Origin: Aquatica leii
Taxonomy: Eukaryota > Arthropoda > Insecta > Coleoptera > Lampyridae
Assembly (NCBI GenBank): GCA_035610365.1
Contig: CM069433.1
Coordinates: 190,100,760-190,164,759 of the forward strand
Direction: 5' to 3'
DNA length: 64,000 bases
How positions within the stretch are numbered: position 1 is the first letter of the stretch; each line of letters starts with the position of its first letter. Positions 21,656 through 33,814 of the stretch are shown here, piece by piece. The translations under genes and the position numbers were made by a program. The notes under the pieces were generated by a model. The model saw only the letters and a program-made list of their open reading frames with translations, made no database searches and had not been told where the DNA came from.

Positions 21656-22349
21656 TAGGAAGACGTGAACCCACCAAACCACCCGAGCTTGCTTGGCTTA
21701 AGTTCGCTACATATAGGGTAGAACGATTTAAGATATGTTACGAGAAGAAAGGATTGCCTAGTTAGACATGTCAGATGAGCTGGTTGGTGCTATATAAGCA
21801 CAAGGTTCAGCGAGGCGCCTACCTTGCGATTTATCCTTGTCTGTCAGGCTGAAAACCAAGTAGGTGGGAAAAGGATACGATGTTGTGATGAACGAGAATG
21901 AGGTCAGTTGGTCAAGACAGGCACGGTTAAAAAAAACTGAAAATGTTAGTTAACAAAAAATTCTCAAATAAAATATTCTAAAATAAGCCACATGCAGTTA
22001 AATAACTAAATAAATACCCTACTTTGCCATAGCTGACTGTAAAATAAAATTTTAATGCCATGCACAAATAAACTAAATTATACTCTGATTTATGTTTGAC
22101 TCTGGTCTTTTCTAGCGAATGCAATGAGTACATTGACGTCAGACAATAGTCTAACGGTAGACTCAGGATAATCGGGATACGGGTTGACTTGGATTTTTAA
22201 GGTACTCCGGTCATCATCGAACTCCCGACAGGAGAGAATCTTATGTGACGAAGTATTAGGAGCGACTGAATAAGTGACTGCGAATGACGTGCACGGTGTC
22301 TGCAGACACTCTCTTAACGACGAGAGCTTAATTATTGATGGCTACCATA

Positions 22350-22745
22350 CGTTATTGAACGCTCCTGAAATGTTTATTAAAATGCATAGTCTGTACGTCC
22401 GTTTGTACTTTCGTCATTAATTTACGAATGGCGTCTGTTGTGGATTTGCCGGGAACAAAGCCGTACTGTACTGGCTGGGATGAAATAATCTTTGTGGAGG
22501 AATTATGTCACGTATTTTCTTCAACAGTACTCGTTCGAATAATAAAAAATAATAAAAAGTTCTGAAAGTAACGTAATTGGACGATACGAATTTGGGGTTT
22601 GAGATATCTCGCTTACCAGGCTCGAGAATCGATATTATCCTACCAGTTTTCCAACTATTTGGAGTTGGATAGTTGAATACGTCAATGAACGTAGAAGTGA
22701 GAAAATCTTGTACAACTGTTCTTAGTACGTTTAGTACACTTTAAC
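22350..22745 (-). pseudogene. R1-like LINE reverse transcriptase fragment (copy 2)
   Basis: Too broken to keep one open frame, but conserved RT blocks can be read on the minus strand: VVQDFLTSTFIDVFN, SWKTGRIISILEPGKRDI, FERVLLKKIRDIIPPQRL and a degraded GFVPGKSTTDA-like block. The catalytic YxDD block was not found. At 22738 the sequence jumps to the linker region that in copy 1 lies near 15053, an internal deletion relative to copy 1. Confidence 0.7.
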
Positions 22746-22839
22746 CTATCTAACTTTGGACTCCACTACGGTACAACAGCTCTAGAATTTGAGCAAACTG
22801 GGTTTAAGTCATAGATTCGAGCATCAGCCTTGTTACGGT

Positions 22840-24585
22840 AAGAATTATGGGTAACTAAATTTAAATGGAGCGATGGCCGCAGTAGCTTGGTTCTTGTAGG
22901 CAAAATGGGGTGGGTTAGAAATTGTGAGCGGAATAGTTAAATCAAAAATGTCGTGGTAGATAAAATTAGTCAAATAGTGATTAGAAATTGTTAGAAATGG
23001 GCACCACACAATTTGTTTAGTTACGGTCCTGTTAAGTAAATTGTAAAAGTTTAACAGGGCTCTAGTAGTAGCGAAGGGTTGCTGAAAAAAAAAACGGGGA
23101 ATTTTAAGCAATAAATAGCAATCTGTAAATTTGATGTAAATATAATGGGTTTAGAATAAATGGCAATTTACAAAATAATCAATAAAATATTCAATTTTGA
23201 ATTATGCAAACAAAATATGTGTGAAGTTGAGTAAAACAATCGATAATGGATTTCAAATATTACAAAAATACAGGATCTAAATTACCTTGTGTTAAAACAA
23301 AAGTAGTAAAACTAATTTAATTACGTTAGGTTTGCAAAACAAACAAAAAGAAAATTTTAATTTAAGGCAGCGATCGGGATTCGACAAGACAGTAATTACA
23401 AATTTAAAATAAAAAAAAAAAAAAAATTTTACCTTTATTACTTCGCTGATGAAACTCCGTGCACGGTATTTCCAGTCGAAGTTTCCTTAAATAAAATATT
23501 TAAAACAAACAATTGGCCGTCGGCAAATAACAGCCGAGAATTAGAGTTAGGTTCAAGTTTACTATCTCGTAGATCAGGGGAGGCGTAACCAAATTTATGT
23601 AGGTTAATAGGTCAGTTACAATTACGTTATGAGTCAACAAAATTCAAGGTAAATCAGATAACAAATTCTTATAGAAACAAAGAGAAATTAAATTAAGTAA
23701 ATTAAGCCAAAGTTTAAATAACAAAAGTGAATTTTAAATAGCAAAAAAAAATTGTAAAATTTTAAAGTATAAGGAAAAGTTCTTGAATTTCTAAAGTTGA
23801 TTAAGCAAGTAGGATTTTGATTAAAAGTCCAATGTAGAAAATCAAATCTTTGAGATTTGCACAAATATGAATTAATTCACAATAAAACGAATGTTAACAG
23901 TTGGTTTTCCACTTAGTCAGTTGCTGCAATCTAAGTTGACTTCTCAGCGTAGCGTTAGTAGAGTTTACAGATGAACGGAGTATTTTGGTAGTTGAAGGAA
24001 CTCTCACACGTGAGGGAAACAATCCGTTGGAGAAGACGTTCATAGAAACTAGAACAATTTCGTCGGAAGAAAACCCCGCTATAAAGAGGAAGGGAGAGAA
24101 GCGAAGTTAGAATAACTAAATAAAGCAAAAACTAAGTACTTTATCTGGGTATAATAATCCAGCGTTAAGAAAACTAAGTACACTTTTAAAATTTAAAGTA
24201 ACTTATAGCCGTAAATATACGATCTTTAGTAATTTTAGGAAAGAAACAGGTTCCGTAGATATACTAAAAGTTAGGAAGGTTTCAACGTAATATCCGGTAA
24301 AATCACCGTGTTTAAGTAAACGTTAGTACTTCCAAGGTACAGTAAATTTTTGAAGTGATCTCAACAAGAGTTTGTCAGGAACTGATTAAAGAAGGAAACA
24401 AAGAATCTAAGATCATAATGACCTCAGAAGATAACAAAATAAATTCGTCAGCAAACTCGTGAGAACGCTCGAGTAACTGATAGTTTAAACAATGATCTTG
24501 ATAAGGACTTGCAGAAAAGCAGAATTTAACCACGTATTAAGCAAAGACAATACGCTCTTAATTAATCATAAATTACAAATTATCA
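22840..24585. other. Unidentified 1.75-kb insert within LINE copy 2
   Basis: LINE homology stops near 22840 and resumes near 24589. The insert has one modest minus-strand frame (22845-23111, 88 codons) that I do not recognise. Near 24080 GCTATAAAGAGG could be a TATA box, which would fit an LTR, but I could not establish ends or target duplications. Confidence 0.4.
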
Positions 24586-24588
24586 ACT

Positions 24589-25350
24589 TTAAAATGTAAC
24601 GAAATAAAGCCTGAGATTAGCAACAACAGCAAATTCCCACACGTATAACTTAAATGAATCAAACAGTACCGGATTTAGAAAAATTTGCTCAGGGCGTAAC
24701 AGCCTGGTCAGCTCAGCCTCATGTAGAAGATATGTAGGAAGTAGGGCGCTGACAACTGTGCTGAGCTTGACAAGATCTATTCGTTTGACATCGAGGATTT
24801 GCTTAGGCATCGGAACCGATCGAGGATTTTTGATGGCTAAATCAAAGCGTATCAGTTGGTGGTCATTTTCAATCACCTCTGGAATAACCTTTTAGTTAAA
24901 AATTTGTTTAGTTAAAATTTGTAATGCTAATGTGACATCGATATTTGAATTACCTTGGTGACTAGCAAATGGGAAAGGTTGATTAGGTTCATTTACAACA
25001 CATAGTTTACGTTTGCTCACGAAATTCTCCACACTTTTGCCTCGTTCATCGGTCTGCAACAAATGCCAAAGCGGAGATTTTGCATTGCAACCACCTGCTA
25101 TAATAATCGGGACGCTACTTAGTTCGTCCAAAACTTTATCTAGACGTTGTAGATCAATACGAACATTCTCGCTTGGTGGCCAATAAACGCCGACGATACC
25201 TAAGGAGGTGTTTTCAACTGTAATCGTAGATATAGCAGTGCAGTCATCTTGTTGGTCACCAAACTTTTGGTACTTGAAGCATCTTAATATGTGCACATAG
25301 TCATTGACGCTGCATGAATTCCAAGCTACGTATACTCGACGGTTAGCCAT
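24589..25350 (-). pseudogene. R1-like LINE: ORF1 zinc knuckle fused to ORF2 endonuclease (copy 2)
   Basis: The frame 25350-24892 (152 codons) begins with the ORF1 tail RRVYVAWNSCSVNDYVHILR and a degraded CCHC knuckle. It then passes directly into the endonuclease (SLGIVGVYWPPSENVRIDLQ, VPIIIAGGCNAKSPLWH, VVNEPNQPFPFASHQG). In intact R1-like elements these belong to two reading frames with other knuckles and the start of ORF2 between. The fusion shows an internal deletion. The rest of the endonuclease (HQLIRFDLAIKNPRS) continues at 24876-24589 in another frame. Confidence 0.75.
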
Positions 25351-25424
25351 TAGGTACTTTTGTAGCTTTGAAATTACTTTGATAACGTAATTAGTATTTG
25401 TTCTGTCTTTAGGCCCGATGTTTG

Positions 25425-26130
25425 TTATAAACTTAAGATGTTCTGATCGGGGAATAGGTTAAATAGAACGTTCGAGAGAAAAATCCTAGGAAGGGCTTTG
25501 CCTTGCGGTCTGATCACAAGGCCGGCATTCTTAAAGATATCCGCTGAGATTTTGGACAGGTTTGTCTTTTCGAACTCCAAGCGAAGGGAATTTTGGGGAA
25601 CTTTTGTCACTCCATCTAGTCGTAGACCTAGCGTAGTAGGATTAAGGACTTTCATTATAACTGTTTTAGTCTCGTCAACTGTTTTAAAGTTTGTCTTGCG
25701 ATTTGGGACGGTCAGAACTATAGATCGTTGAATAGGCGTGATAGATTTGCCGGAAGGTATTTTCACTTTCTCGGGAATTTTGCTCAACTCATTTACTTAG
25801 GCGTACGATATAGGAGCAGTTGTATTCTGCTGGCTAAGAGCTGACAATTTGTCAGTTACTGACTGAAGGGCCGTTTGTACGCTCCGAAAAACATCAAAAA
25901 TGTCCGAATGTTGTGTAGACGTTCTTTTGGTCAAACTGGATTTCCGAAAAATGGATTGGATGCGGAAAAATACATCTATTAGCTTTGTACGTCTAGCAAC
26001 AGATTCTTTACCAGTAGAAATTAACTTAGATATAATTAGGACTTCTACGTCAAAGGATTCTTCCAGAATAGTTATCTGGGTAATATCGGAATTGACATCG
26101 TCGTCATCTCGTATTCACGACGACAATTAG
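25425..26130 (-). pseudogene. R1-like LINE ORF1 (Gag-like) remnant, copy 2
   Basis: 25787-25425 encodes VIMKVLNPTTLGLRLDGVTK and NAGLVIRPQGKALPR, close to the copy 1 segment at 16725-16441. The part upstream to 26130 corresponds to copy 1 17064-16732 but is broken by stops. ORF1 proteins of this type coat the LINE RNA. The similarity between copies shows one family or closely related families. Confidence 0.7.
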
Positions 26131-26369
26131 AAGAACAGGATTCAATTCAATGGAGGTTGACAGAGTAGGAGAAGTTGCACGCGACATCGATGAGGTAGGG
26201 TTCTAAAGCTTTCCGTGGTAAGGAACTCACACTAATAAAAAATTGCAATAAAATAAATAAATAAACGAATATCGCCTAGCCTATATACCACGAATCGCAG
26301 TTGTTCCGAATTTAGAAAAAATCAATTACCCAAGCTTTAGCTAAAGGTGAAAAATGTATTCGCTAATTG

Positions 26370-27150
26370 AAGAGAAACAAACATACTTTAATGTTTACGT
26401 TACTTTAGAAACCACTACATTTTGCAAACTCCTCAAGAATTTCTTAAAATAACTCAACTATCTGGCGTGCCAAATATTCCCAAGCATTCGACAAAATACC
26501 ATAAACGAACTCCATCAGCTTGTGGCTGATAAATTCCGAATTGCCAAGCAACAGTTCCAGATTATGGTTGAAATGGGTATTGCAAGACTATACTACATCA
26601 GTTGCTCATTGTCACTATACATGGTCCCAGAACACGAAAACGAGAGGTTTAGCGGAAATTACCGTCCACTAAACAATCGCACCGTCGACGACTGCTATCC
26701 CGTACCACATATCAAAAAAATTTTTTTTTTTTTAAGAAAAAACAAAGTTTATAACAATTGACTTAGTTTGTGTTCATGATCAAATTCCCGTCCCTAATAA
26801 GGACATTCTAATAACTGCAATCATAACGCTTTTTGTTTTTTTTTCATTTTCATACATGTTGCTTAGACTTTTCGAACGCTTAAAACCATACGATATCCTT
26901 ATCAATCTCGCCAAATGCCATTTTTTAAATACACTGCCTCTACTGAAGATGCAACACGGTTCTCAAAAAAAATGAACCGTTATCCGTAGCTTTTTAAAAC
27001 CAAAAACCCCTAAAAAATTACATCAATTTTTTGAAAGGAATAATTTTTATCGACGTATTATCCCTAAGACTGCTGCACTTTAAACGTCTCTCAACCATCT
27101 TCTTTATAAAAGTCTCAAGGATTCAACGAAGCTTGCCGTTTCGTCGTACT
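26370..27150 (+). mobile_element. Gypsy-type LTR element fossil, reverse transcriptase region (right half)
   Basis: Pol of the Gypsy fossil continues here, after the LINE: LKITQLSGVPNIPKHSTKYH, FRIAKQQFQIMVEMGIARL, YRPLNNRTVDDCYPVPHI, LRLFERLKPYDILINLAKCH and NNFYRRIIPKTAAL. These are successive blocks of a Gypsy reverse transcriptase and the connection to RNase H. The order continues from the protease region left of the LINE. The element is broken in several places and old. Confidence 0.75.
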
Positions 27151-28005
27151 GACAAAAACCTTGGTTTTTTGTTATATTTATTTTCCAAATTGATCATAGA
27201 GTACCACTCTTTTCTTTCAAAAGATAACGGGTAATAATAAAAAAGCTATAATCAGTAAACGTTACATAAACTCAATCGGTTACACGCTAACACTTCTGCT
27301 ACTACTAGTGTTTTTTTAATGTTTACATGAAGTCATGAAATATTAGTTCTCTACAATCAAACTTGAACGTTTAAATTAGTATTAAAAAGGCAACTTACTC
27401 CAGACCTAAAGTTCTTTACGTAAGTAAGTAAATATACTACTTTAGTAATATTTTTGCTGGATTTTACAATCGTCGCTGTATATTTGCCGAAGTCTGACCT
27501 TGACTACGAATAAACCGTTGAGAGATACTCGATCGGAATCAAGTCAACAACGTAAGTTCTCAAATTCAAATAAGCTAAAAGCTGAATTATTGACTCTATT
27601 GACAGTGAAATATTAATGATGATCTTAAAAAATGTAACGATGATGATGATGATGATAAACATGAACAATTGAACATAATAAATAATACTGTAGCCAATTA
27701 TGTAGCACAGTTAGAAAAGGTGCCAAAATTAGTAACGTCTTAAAGTTCAATAAAGCACATCAAAACCATACTTGACAGGTAGCAGGTCTATGCGAGCGAC
27801 TACCTGCGGTTACCACTCCTACATCACTACACCCGTCAAATTTGGTATGCAGGATGCGGAACATCATTACGTTCAACCTTTGAAGTTAAACTTGAGAAAT
27901 AGTTTTTAAACCTCTCTATTGCTATAAAAAGTTTGTTATCAAAAACAAGATGGTGTTTGTAGCTGTTTCCTCTGAGGATTAAGTACATCGAGAATCGCCT
28001 TAAAT
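27151..28005. other. Unassigned AT-rich DNA with a (GAT)n run
   Basis: No gene seen. A short ATGATGATGATGATGAT microsatellite lies near 27637-27655. Confidence 0.5.
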
Positions 28006-28009
28006 CCGT

Positions 28010-28490
28010 CAATATACGTAGAAAATCTTAATTTCAGTTTTTTTTGATTCAATTAGTTTCCCTGATCTGGTAACATAGGCCCAACCTTGAAGACGAGATC
28101 TTCTTCTTCTTCGCAGCCTGCTTAAATCCATTTTCGGACAAAGGCTTTCCGTAATTCCTTCCAACGTTCCCGATTTTGTGTTATTTGGATCCAATCTAGT
28201 CCATGTTAGTCAGCGGTTCTCCATTGATGTTTATTCTTTTTTTGGTCCAGTTTATGTTCTTGAATACGTCTTCTATTGCTAGTGTGAAAAGCTTTGGCGT
28301 GAGTGTATCTCCTTGCCTCATTCCTCTTCCGAGTCAGACAGACTTAGTTTTTTCATGTAGGATATAGGTTACTGTGGCTTCTTCGTTGAGTTGTTTTGTG
28401 AGTTCTATGTGCCTTTGGTCAATTCTGCTGTTTTGTAGTGCCTTATAAACCGCCCAGTGTTCAATGCTGTCGAAAGTCTTTAGGTAGTAT
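28010..28490 (-). pseudogene. RTE-like LINE reverse transcriptase fragment
   Basis: Minus-strand reading gives KTFDSIEHWAVYKALQNSRI, RHIELTKQLNEEATVTYILH, GRGMRQGDTLTPKLFTLAIE and WTKKRININGEPLT, RT blocks of RTE-like non-LTR elements, with one in-frame stop before GRGMRQGD. A C-terminal block follows directly, DWIQITQNRERWKELRKAFV. In full elements that block lies far downstream of the FADD catalytic motif. The catalytic motif is therefore deleted here. Confidence 0.75.
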
Positions 28491-28499
28491 TTGTTTTTC

Positions 28500-29850
28500 T
28501 TTTCTTACTAACATAAACAGTCGCCTCGCCATCAGTACCGTCACTCGCAGACATTTCTCTTTGAAAATTACTGAAAAATAATTGAAAATTTGCAAAAAGT
28601 AGCAGGAGCAACCGCTAAGTAAACGACTCATCAAGTTGCACTGGGAAAGTAAAGTTGATACGCAGAAGTACGGTATCTGTCGTGGACTTACGGTTCCTGT
28701 AACCATCGCCGTAAATGGGAGAGGTTCGCAGTCATAGCGACAATGTTTAGTGTGCTGATTTTAAGCTCAACGGTGCAAAAGCGAATTTTAAATACTTTGT
28801 ATGTCTTTACTCAAAACACCATTTTGTGGACTCAGTAATTAATTGTAAGCGTATATTCTAGTAATCTCATTTATCGAGTTTATTACTAGAAACAGTTTCA
28901 CCAATACTTTTCAAATGCTCAAATTCCACCAAAAGTTATAATAAATAATCATTCAACAAGAAGTATCAAAATATTCGGATATAGGACTATGGAAGCGTGC
29001 TATTAAGAAACATTTTTGAAGTAATAAGTTTGACGTTCTTGGTATTAATTCAAATACTCTGCGCTCTTAGACGTGTCCACTTACTGAGTTAGTTAATAAC
29101 TATTGGACAATTTTTGTACCACATACCTGTGTTATTCCAATCCGGATTTGGAGTTAAAAAGATGCTGTAGTAGGCGCACTAGACAGTTTCTACTAAGCAG
29201 AAAGTTGCTTTGTTGCCACGCCACGCGAGCTCGACGGTAGAAATCTGGTAGAACTTTTTTTGTAAGCTGTTCAGTGAGTTTTTGTGATAGTCTTCCACAA
29301 TTGATGATATCTTCATTTGTTAGAGTTGCAGAACTATTTTTTCTGTTCTTTGGAAGTGTTTGTAGCTCTCTTTTTTGGTCGCACGCCCTTTTCAAAAGTT
29401 ATGTCTTTGAATGGGTTTATTTCCCGATTAAAATCAAAGTATTTTTTCTGGAGAAACTTTGCGGAAATATTTTAAATTGTCTTTACAAGTCCATATTTAT
29501 AATCGGTGCCATTAGCTCGCTTCATGGTGAAACCCCAGTTTTTGAACACACCTACAAAGTGTTTGTCCGAAGTTGTTGTTATGACAGTTATTAAACCATT
29601 GTTGTAGATTCACTATTTTTGGTTCGTTAGACCTACTGAAAAACCGAAACGATTATACCACGTCAACGGTATAACCATGTAAAATTTTAATTGCTATTTA
29701 CTGAATGTGTAATGAATTATATAATATATTTAAATATTTACGAGTTCTAGTCGTATATGTCTTCGTTTTGATCGTAGTCTGATATATTCTCATTGAAATT
29801 CATCATTTGTTCTATAGTTCTGCTGTAGTTAGTATTTTGTCGGTTCTATT
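28500..29850. other. No gene recognised
   Basis: Two overlapping opposite-strand frames (29132-29395 minus, 87 codons; 29274-29594 plus, 106 codons) are present. Neither matches a family I know and at most one could be real. The minus frame (LTNEDIINCGRLSQKLTEQL) looks more protein-like in composition. Possible remnant of an element. Confidence 0.4.
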
Positions 29851-29858
29851 GTTATTAC

Positions 29859-32391
29859 TAAAGAGCGGATAGTAAGGCAAGAAAAAATACCAAAAAAGGT
29901 GGCATAAAAGGCATATTAAACCTGCCAAAAAGGCAATAAAAAAGGCACAAATATCTATTAAAATTTACTGTTTATTTTTATGTTTTACAATGTTTATTAA
30001 GTGCTATTATTTTCCCAAGCACAAATCAAATATTTTTCAATATTTTGACCAAGAAGCTGTTGCTTTATATCATTTAAAATATTTTTTGAGAAGGAAAAAG
30101 TTCTTTTAACATCACAAGATGTTAGTGGAGCAAATTTTGATGCGGATGTTTCTGTTATTGCTAAAGATATTTTCTGTTGATGCTTTATGACCTCCCCTTT
30201 TTGAATTTCAGTCAGTTGTTTAAAGACGTCAAAAGAAAGGTTTTTTGATGTGACGGAATCCAATTTTTGATTAATTTTTCTTCCTATAGTCCATGGACAT
30301 GCTTTTATAATTGCTCTTATTCTTTCGAATGTACCGAAAGATTCGGTCATTGCGGTTTCGCTTTTTTCTAGCTTCTTTAATTCGTCAGGAATGCCGGAAA
30401 AGTGTGTTTTTATAAATACTAGTCCTCTCTTAACAGCTTCGTCATTAAAAGTTTTTTGAGATCTAGCAATTGCTGCAGAGGCTGTATCGTCAAAGAATTC
30501 AACCACCTGAAGTAAGATAATTCAATTAATGTATAAGACAATGTCAGATTATAGTATGAACTGTATCTCTTTAATTTTTTCAAAATGTGTGGCATAAAAA
30601 ATGCAAGCAGATAACCAAGTTCCCCATCTGGTTATGATAGGTTCCGGTGAAAGTTTAACATCTGAAAGTTTTTCTTTATAGGTCGTTACCCGTAATGGTG
30701 CTTTCACAAAAACCTGAAACAAGATCCATTAATCAAAAAGAAAATCTATTATGTTAGGGATTTTTACCTCTTTGGTGGCAGAAATGAACTTGTTTACTAT
30801 TGCAAACTCGTCTCTAATGAATTCACACACCCTATGTATTTTATGTGCTAGACAAGTTAAATGTTTTAAATTTGGATAAAATATTTCTTATGCCTGAGCG
30901 GATTTGATCATATAAGGTGCTGCATCGATTACGAATAAGAGAACCTTTTCTTTTTTTACGCCATTGGGATACAGAACTCCTACAAACATAAAATTATATA
31001 ATTGTAATTAATATATTGGATTATATTAATCAATCATTAAAAAAAAACTTACGTAAACAATCATCGAAAAAATTTGCAACTGGTTTGTGATTGGTCTGTG
31101 GAATTTCTTTGGATGCTAGCAAATGAGCTTTTCCTGGTTCTAGTTCAGACAATTTACTAACTACAAAATTTGCTATATATCGACCTCTCCAATCGGTTGT
31201 TTCATCAACCGAAGTCTAAACGTAATGGTCCCCAATGTCGTTCCTTATTGTCTGTATTTGCTATAAAAGGTAAACCAGCATTTTGAAAACTATTAATACT
31301 TTAATTTAACTGCTTACCGATTGGTAACATACGCCTAAATAATTTTTTCTCAAAGTTGATTCATCTGGAACAACTTGTTCGGTGTATTTTTTGAAGAAAT
31401 TGCGAAAATTGATATTATCAAGTTTTTTAAGAGGAATTTGAGCCGACACCAATGCTTCGCACAAATCTAGAGTAAAAGCTGTTTTTAATGGGCCAGGTTT
31501 ATTCTGTTGATCTTCGATAACGTTTTTTAACAATGGTTTGTTTCATAGTTTTTTTTAATATTTTTTAAATGCAAACCACTACCCTAGTATTGTTTTATAT
31601 GGTACTTTTTAGTAGCACCGATCTAAAATAATACATATACTAGTAATTAAAAGCATTTAAATTAAGATAATACAAACTTACTAATTTTGAACAAACTTGA
31701 CAAAAAAGGTTTTCCCCGTCGGTTGTTAAATTATTGTCCAATTTACTTCACTTGTAATAATTTTCAAATTTTGATTGTTTATTAGATGGCGTTTTTTAAA
31801 TTTACTCACAGCACAACAGCAATAGACTATCCCAGTGTGACAATATCACAGGTATTTATAACAAACAAAGAATATTTTAGTTGTGTTTCAGTCATTAAAG
31901 GAATCCCACCGGACAGAATTAAAATTATCTATATTTGTTTGTTTTACTTAGGTACTAAATAGACCAATAAAATATGATTCATTCCGAAATCCTTCCGGTT
32001 TTGTAAATAATGTTCTGTTAAGCCTGTCATTGTACATAATCCTAGTATAAATTCTTACAATAGTTCTTCTCTACAAGCGGCTTTTGTATTTAATGTTTTT
32101 TGGTAACCATTGTTTAACAAAACATGAAAATCCCTGTTGTTATTTGTAGGTTCGTGGTAAGACCTTTTGAGCAAAAAATGTTAATTATATTATTGTGCGT
32201 AATTTAAGTAAAATTCTGTATAGCGTTATTGTCTTCTACCTATTAAAACACTGTTTACACAAACTTTTCAAAATTTATAAGTAAAAAGGCAATATAAAAT
32301 AATATTCTTTAAAAAGACAAAAAAGACAAAAAGTTACACAAAAAGGCAAAATAGGCAGGCTCCAGGCATTTGCCTGACTGTCCGCTCTTTA
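29859..32391 (-). mobile_element. hAT transposon copy 1 (CGGBP1-like), nearly complete
   Basis: 2,533 bp with terminal inverted repeats TAAAGAGCGGATAGTAAGGC (left) and, as reverse complement of the right end, TAAAGAGCGGACAGTCAGGC. They are flanked by GTTATTAC (29851-29858) and GCTATTAC (32392-32399), an 8-bp target duplication with one mismatch. Eight-base duplications are typical of hAT elements. The transposase is on the minus strand with a spliced layout, broken by a few changes. Confidence 0.9.
29997..31800 (-). pseudogene. CGGBP1-like hAT transposase (copy 1, broken)
   Basis: From the N-terminus: a BED-finger exon near 31800-31680 (KFENYY, CQVCSK), then 31533-31306 (FTLDLCEALVSAQIPLKKLD, YTEQVVPDESTLRKNYL). 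The catalytic region includes LLFVIDAAPYM near 30930, with a second catalytic aspartate. The C-terminal frame 30506-29997 (169 codons) ends with FAPLTSCDVKRTFSFSKNIL and GQNIEKYLIC, the hAT dimerisation domain. At least one intron is visible: a donor GTAAGT on the minus strand near 31050 and TTTGTAG acceptor near 30980. Stops interrupt the catalytic part. The family cuts and pastes the element. Confidence 0.8.
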
Positions 32392-32399
32392 GCTATTAC

Positions 32400-32995
32400 T
32401 ATAAGTACATTTGTTAATTGTTTAAAAATTCATATTATTTTTAGCACGATTATTTTGTGTATTTAAATTATTTTGTTTAAGCAAATTTTTTCAATATTAC
32501 AATTGTATGGTTAGTAAAAACCCACATTCCGAATTATAGCCTTGTGGCTTCTTTAATCTTATTTTTTGCATCAAAAAGCGTACTTTCGCATTCCTTATAT
32601 CTTATAATTTATATCAGATAACAAATATTTAATTTGTTTACAATAAATGCAATTTTATAAATTGTAATTTAAAATTTACAAACACATTTGGAAACATTGT
32701 TTACCGATGTGTTTACAACGTACATATTTGTACAGAATGTTATCCATTGCAAAAGCTATTCATCTTAACTTTTTTTTTACAATAAAACAAGTTTAAAACG
32801 CAATTGACAAAAAAAAACGATTAGATGAATCGTTATTATGCAAATTTCAGTTTTACTACGTGTTTTAAATATTTATGTTTACATTTTTTTGATTAATTTG
32901 TTGTTAATTACAAGAAGAAATTGGTACCTACAATGTGTTTAATTGCTTATATACATATCTGTTTTTAGAAAATTAATTGTTTGTTTTCATATAAT
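32400..32995. other. AT-rich DNA, nothing seen
   Basis: No open frame or repeat end recognised. Confidence 0.6.
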
Positions 32996-32999
32996 TTTT

Positions 33000-33145
33000 T
33001 TACATGCTTCAAAAACGTCAAAAAGTGTTTTTTGGGCGAACTATAAAATTTAGTTGCTGGAATTGTAGTTTGAAGAGAGGTTTTTGGAACTGGATTTTTC
33101 CTATTTGGATTGACTCATTTTTTATCAGAATTTTCAGGATCAACA
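33000..33145 (-). pseudogene. Probable C-terminal piece of an old Tigger-like element
   Basis: Minus-strand translation reads VDPENSDKK, stop, then VNPNRKNPVPKTSLQTTIPA, a proline/serine-rich composition typical of Tigger-like C-termini. It abuts the left TA of the 33148-36527 element. The piece just right of that element (36528-36960, minus strand) is the upstream part of a Tigger-like transposase. The two may be one older copy split by the insertion; the frames do not line up exactly. Confidence 0.45.
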
Positions 33146-33814
33146 TAGGGTAAAAGCACCAGTAAATGAACGACACCAGTAAATGAACGATTCCGAACTA
33201 AATTACGATTCTTAAGCTTCTGTTATATCTCTCTTTCTCATTAAGGTTTACTATATAATATTCAATCTGCGTTTCTTTGTTTGTCGAAACCGATGTGTTT
33301 GTGAGCGGCTTTGTGGTTTGCGAGTTTCTGTATTGAAATAATAAGAAACCATGTAAGTAAGAATAACTTTGGATAAGGATATTAAACATTAAAACTTTAT
33401 GATCATTGATTATTTAAATAGAGTGTTACATTTTATATTATTTAACGGTTAATATAACCTACAAATATGACGTATTGGCGCGAAAATCAGAAATTTTCTT
33501 GTTCATTCACTGGACCTTGTGTTATCCCCAATGAATGAACAAATCGTTCATTCACTGGGAATTGCTGTGAAGTTGCGTACTGCAGCATTTTGGCCCTTAA
33601 AATAATTGTCTTTAAATGTTTGCAATAAAATTTTAAATAAACGTCCCTGTCCAGTTAATGAACGGCCGATTAGTTGACGTTCATTCATTGGATCATTGGA
33701 TCATTTTGCCCTATATGTGAACGTGTAATTTTGTATGCAAACATTAAATAAGTATCTACCTATTTATGGATCATCTTGGTCTTTTAACTCAATCAATTTC
33801 CTGACAGGAATGTA

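Larger units (their letters stand above)
21700..26365 (-). mobile_element. R1-clade LINE, copy 2, inserted in the Gypsy fossil
   Basis: Minus-strand parts from right to left: 5' leader (26365-26150, matching 2500-2800), ORF1 (26130-25425), a zinc-knuckle segment joined to the endonuclease (25350-24892), the end of the endonuclease (24876-24589), an unrelated stretch (24585-22840), RT start and middle (22740-22350), and a 3' tail (22160-21930 matches 13940-13720). In the RT part one reads DVFNYPTPNSWKTGRIISIL, EPGKRDIS and ERVLLKKIRDIIPPQRLFHP. The copy is rearranged and carries many stops. Confidence 0.8.

Noticed and set aside
27637-27655. CRISPR or satellite array
   Set aside because: It is only a short GAT microsatellite.
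29132-29594. Two overlapping opposite-strand frames of 87 and 106 codons
   Set aside because: No recognisable family, and at most one of them could be coding; not enough support for a gene.
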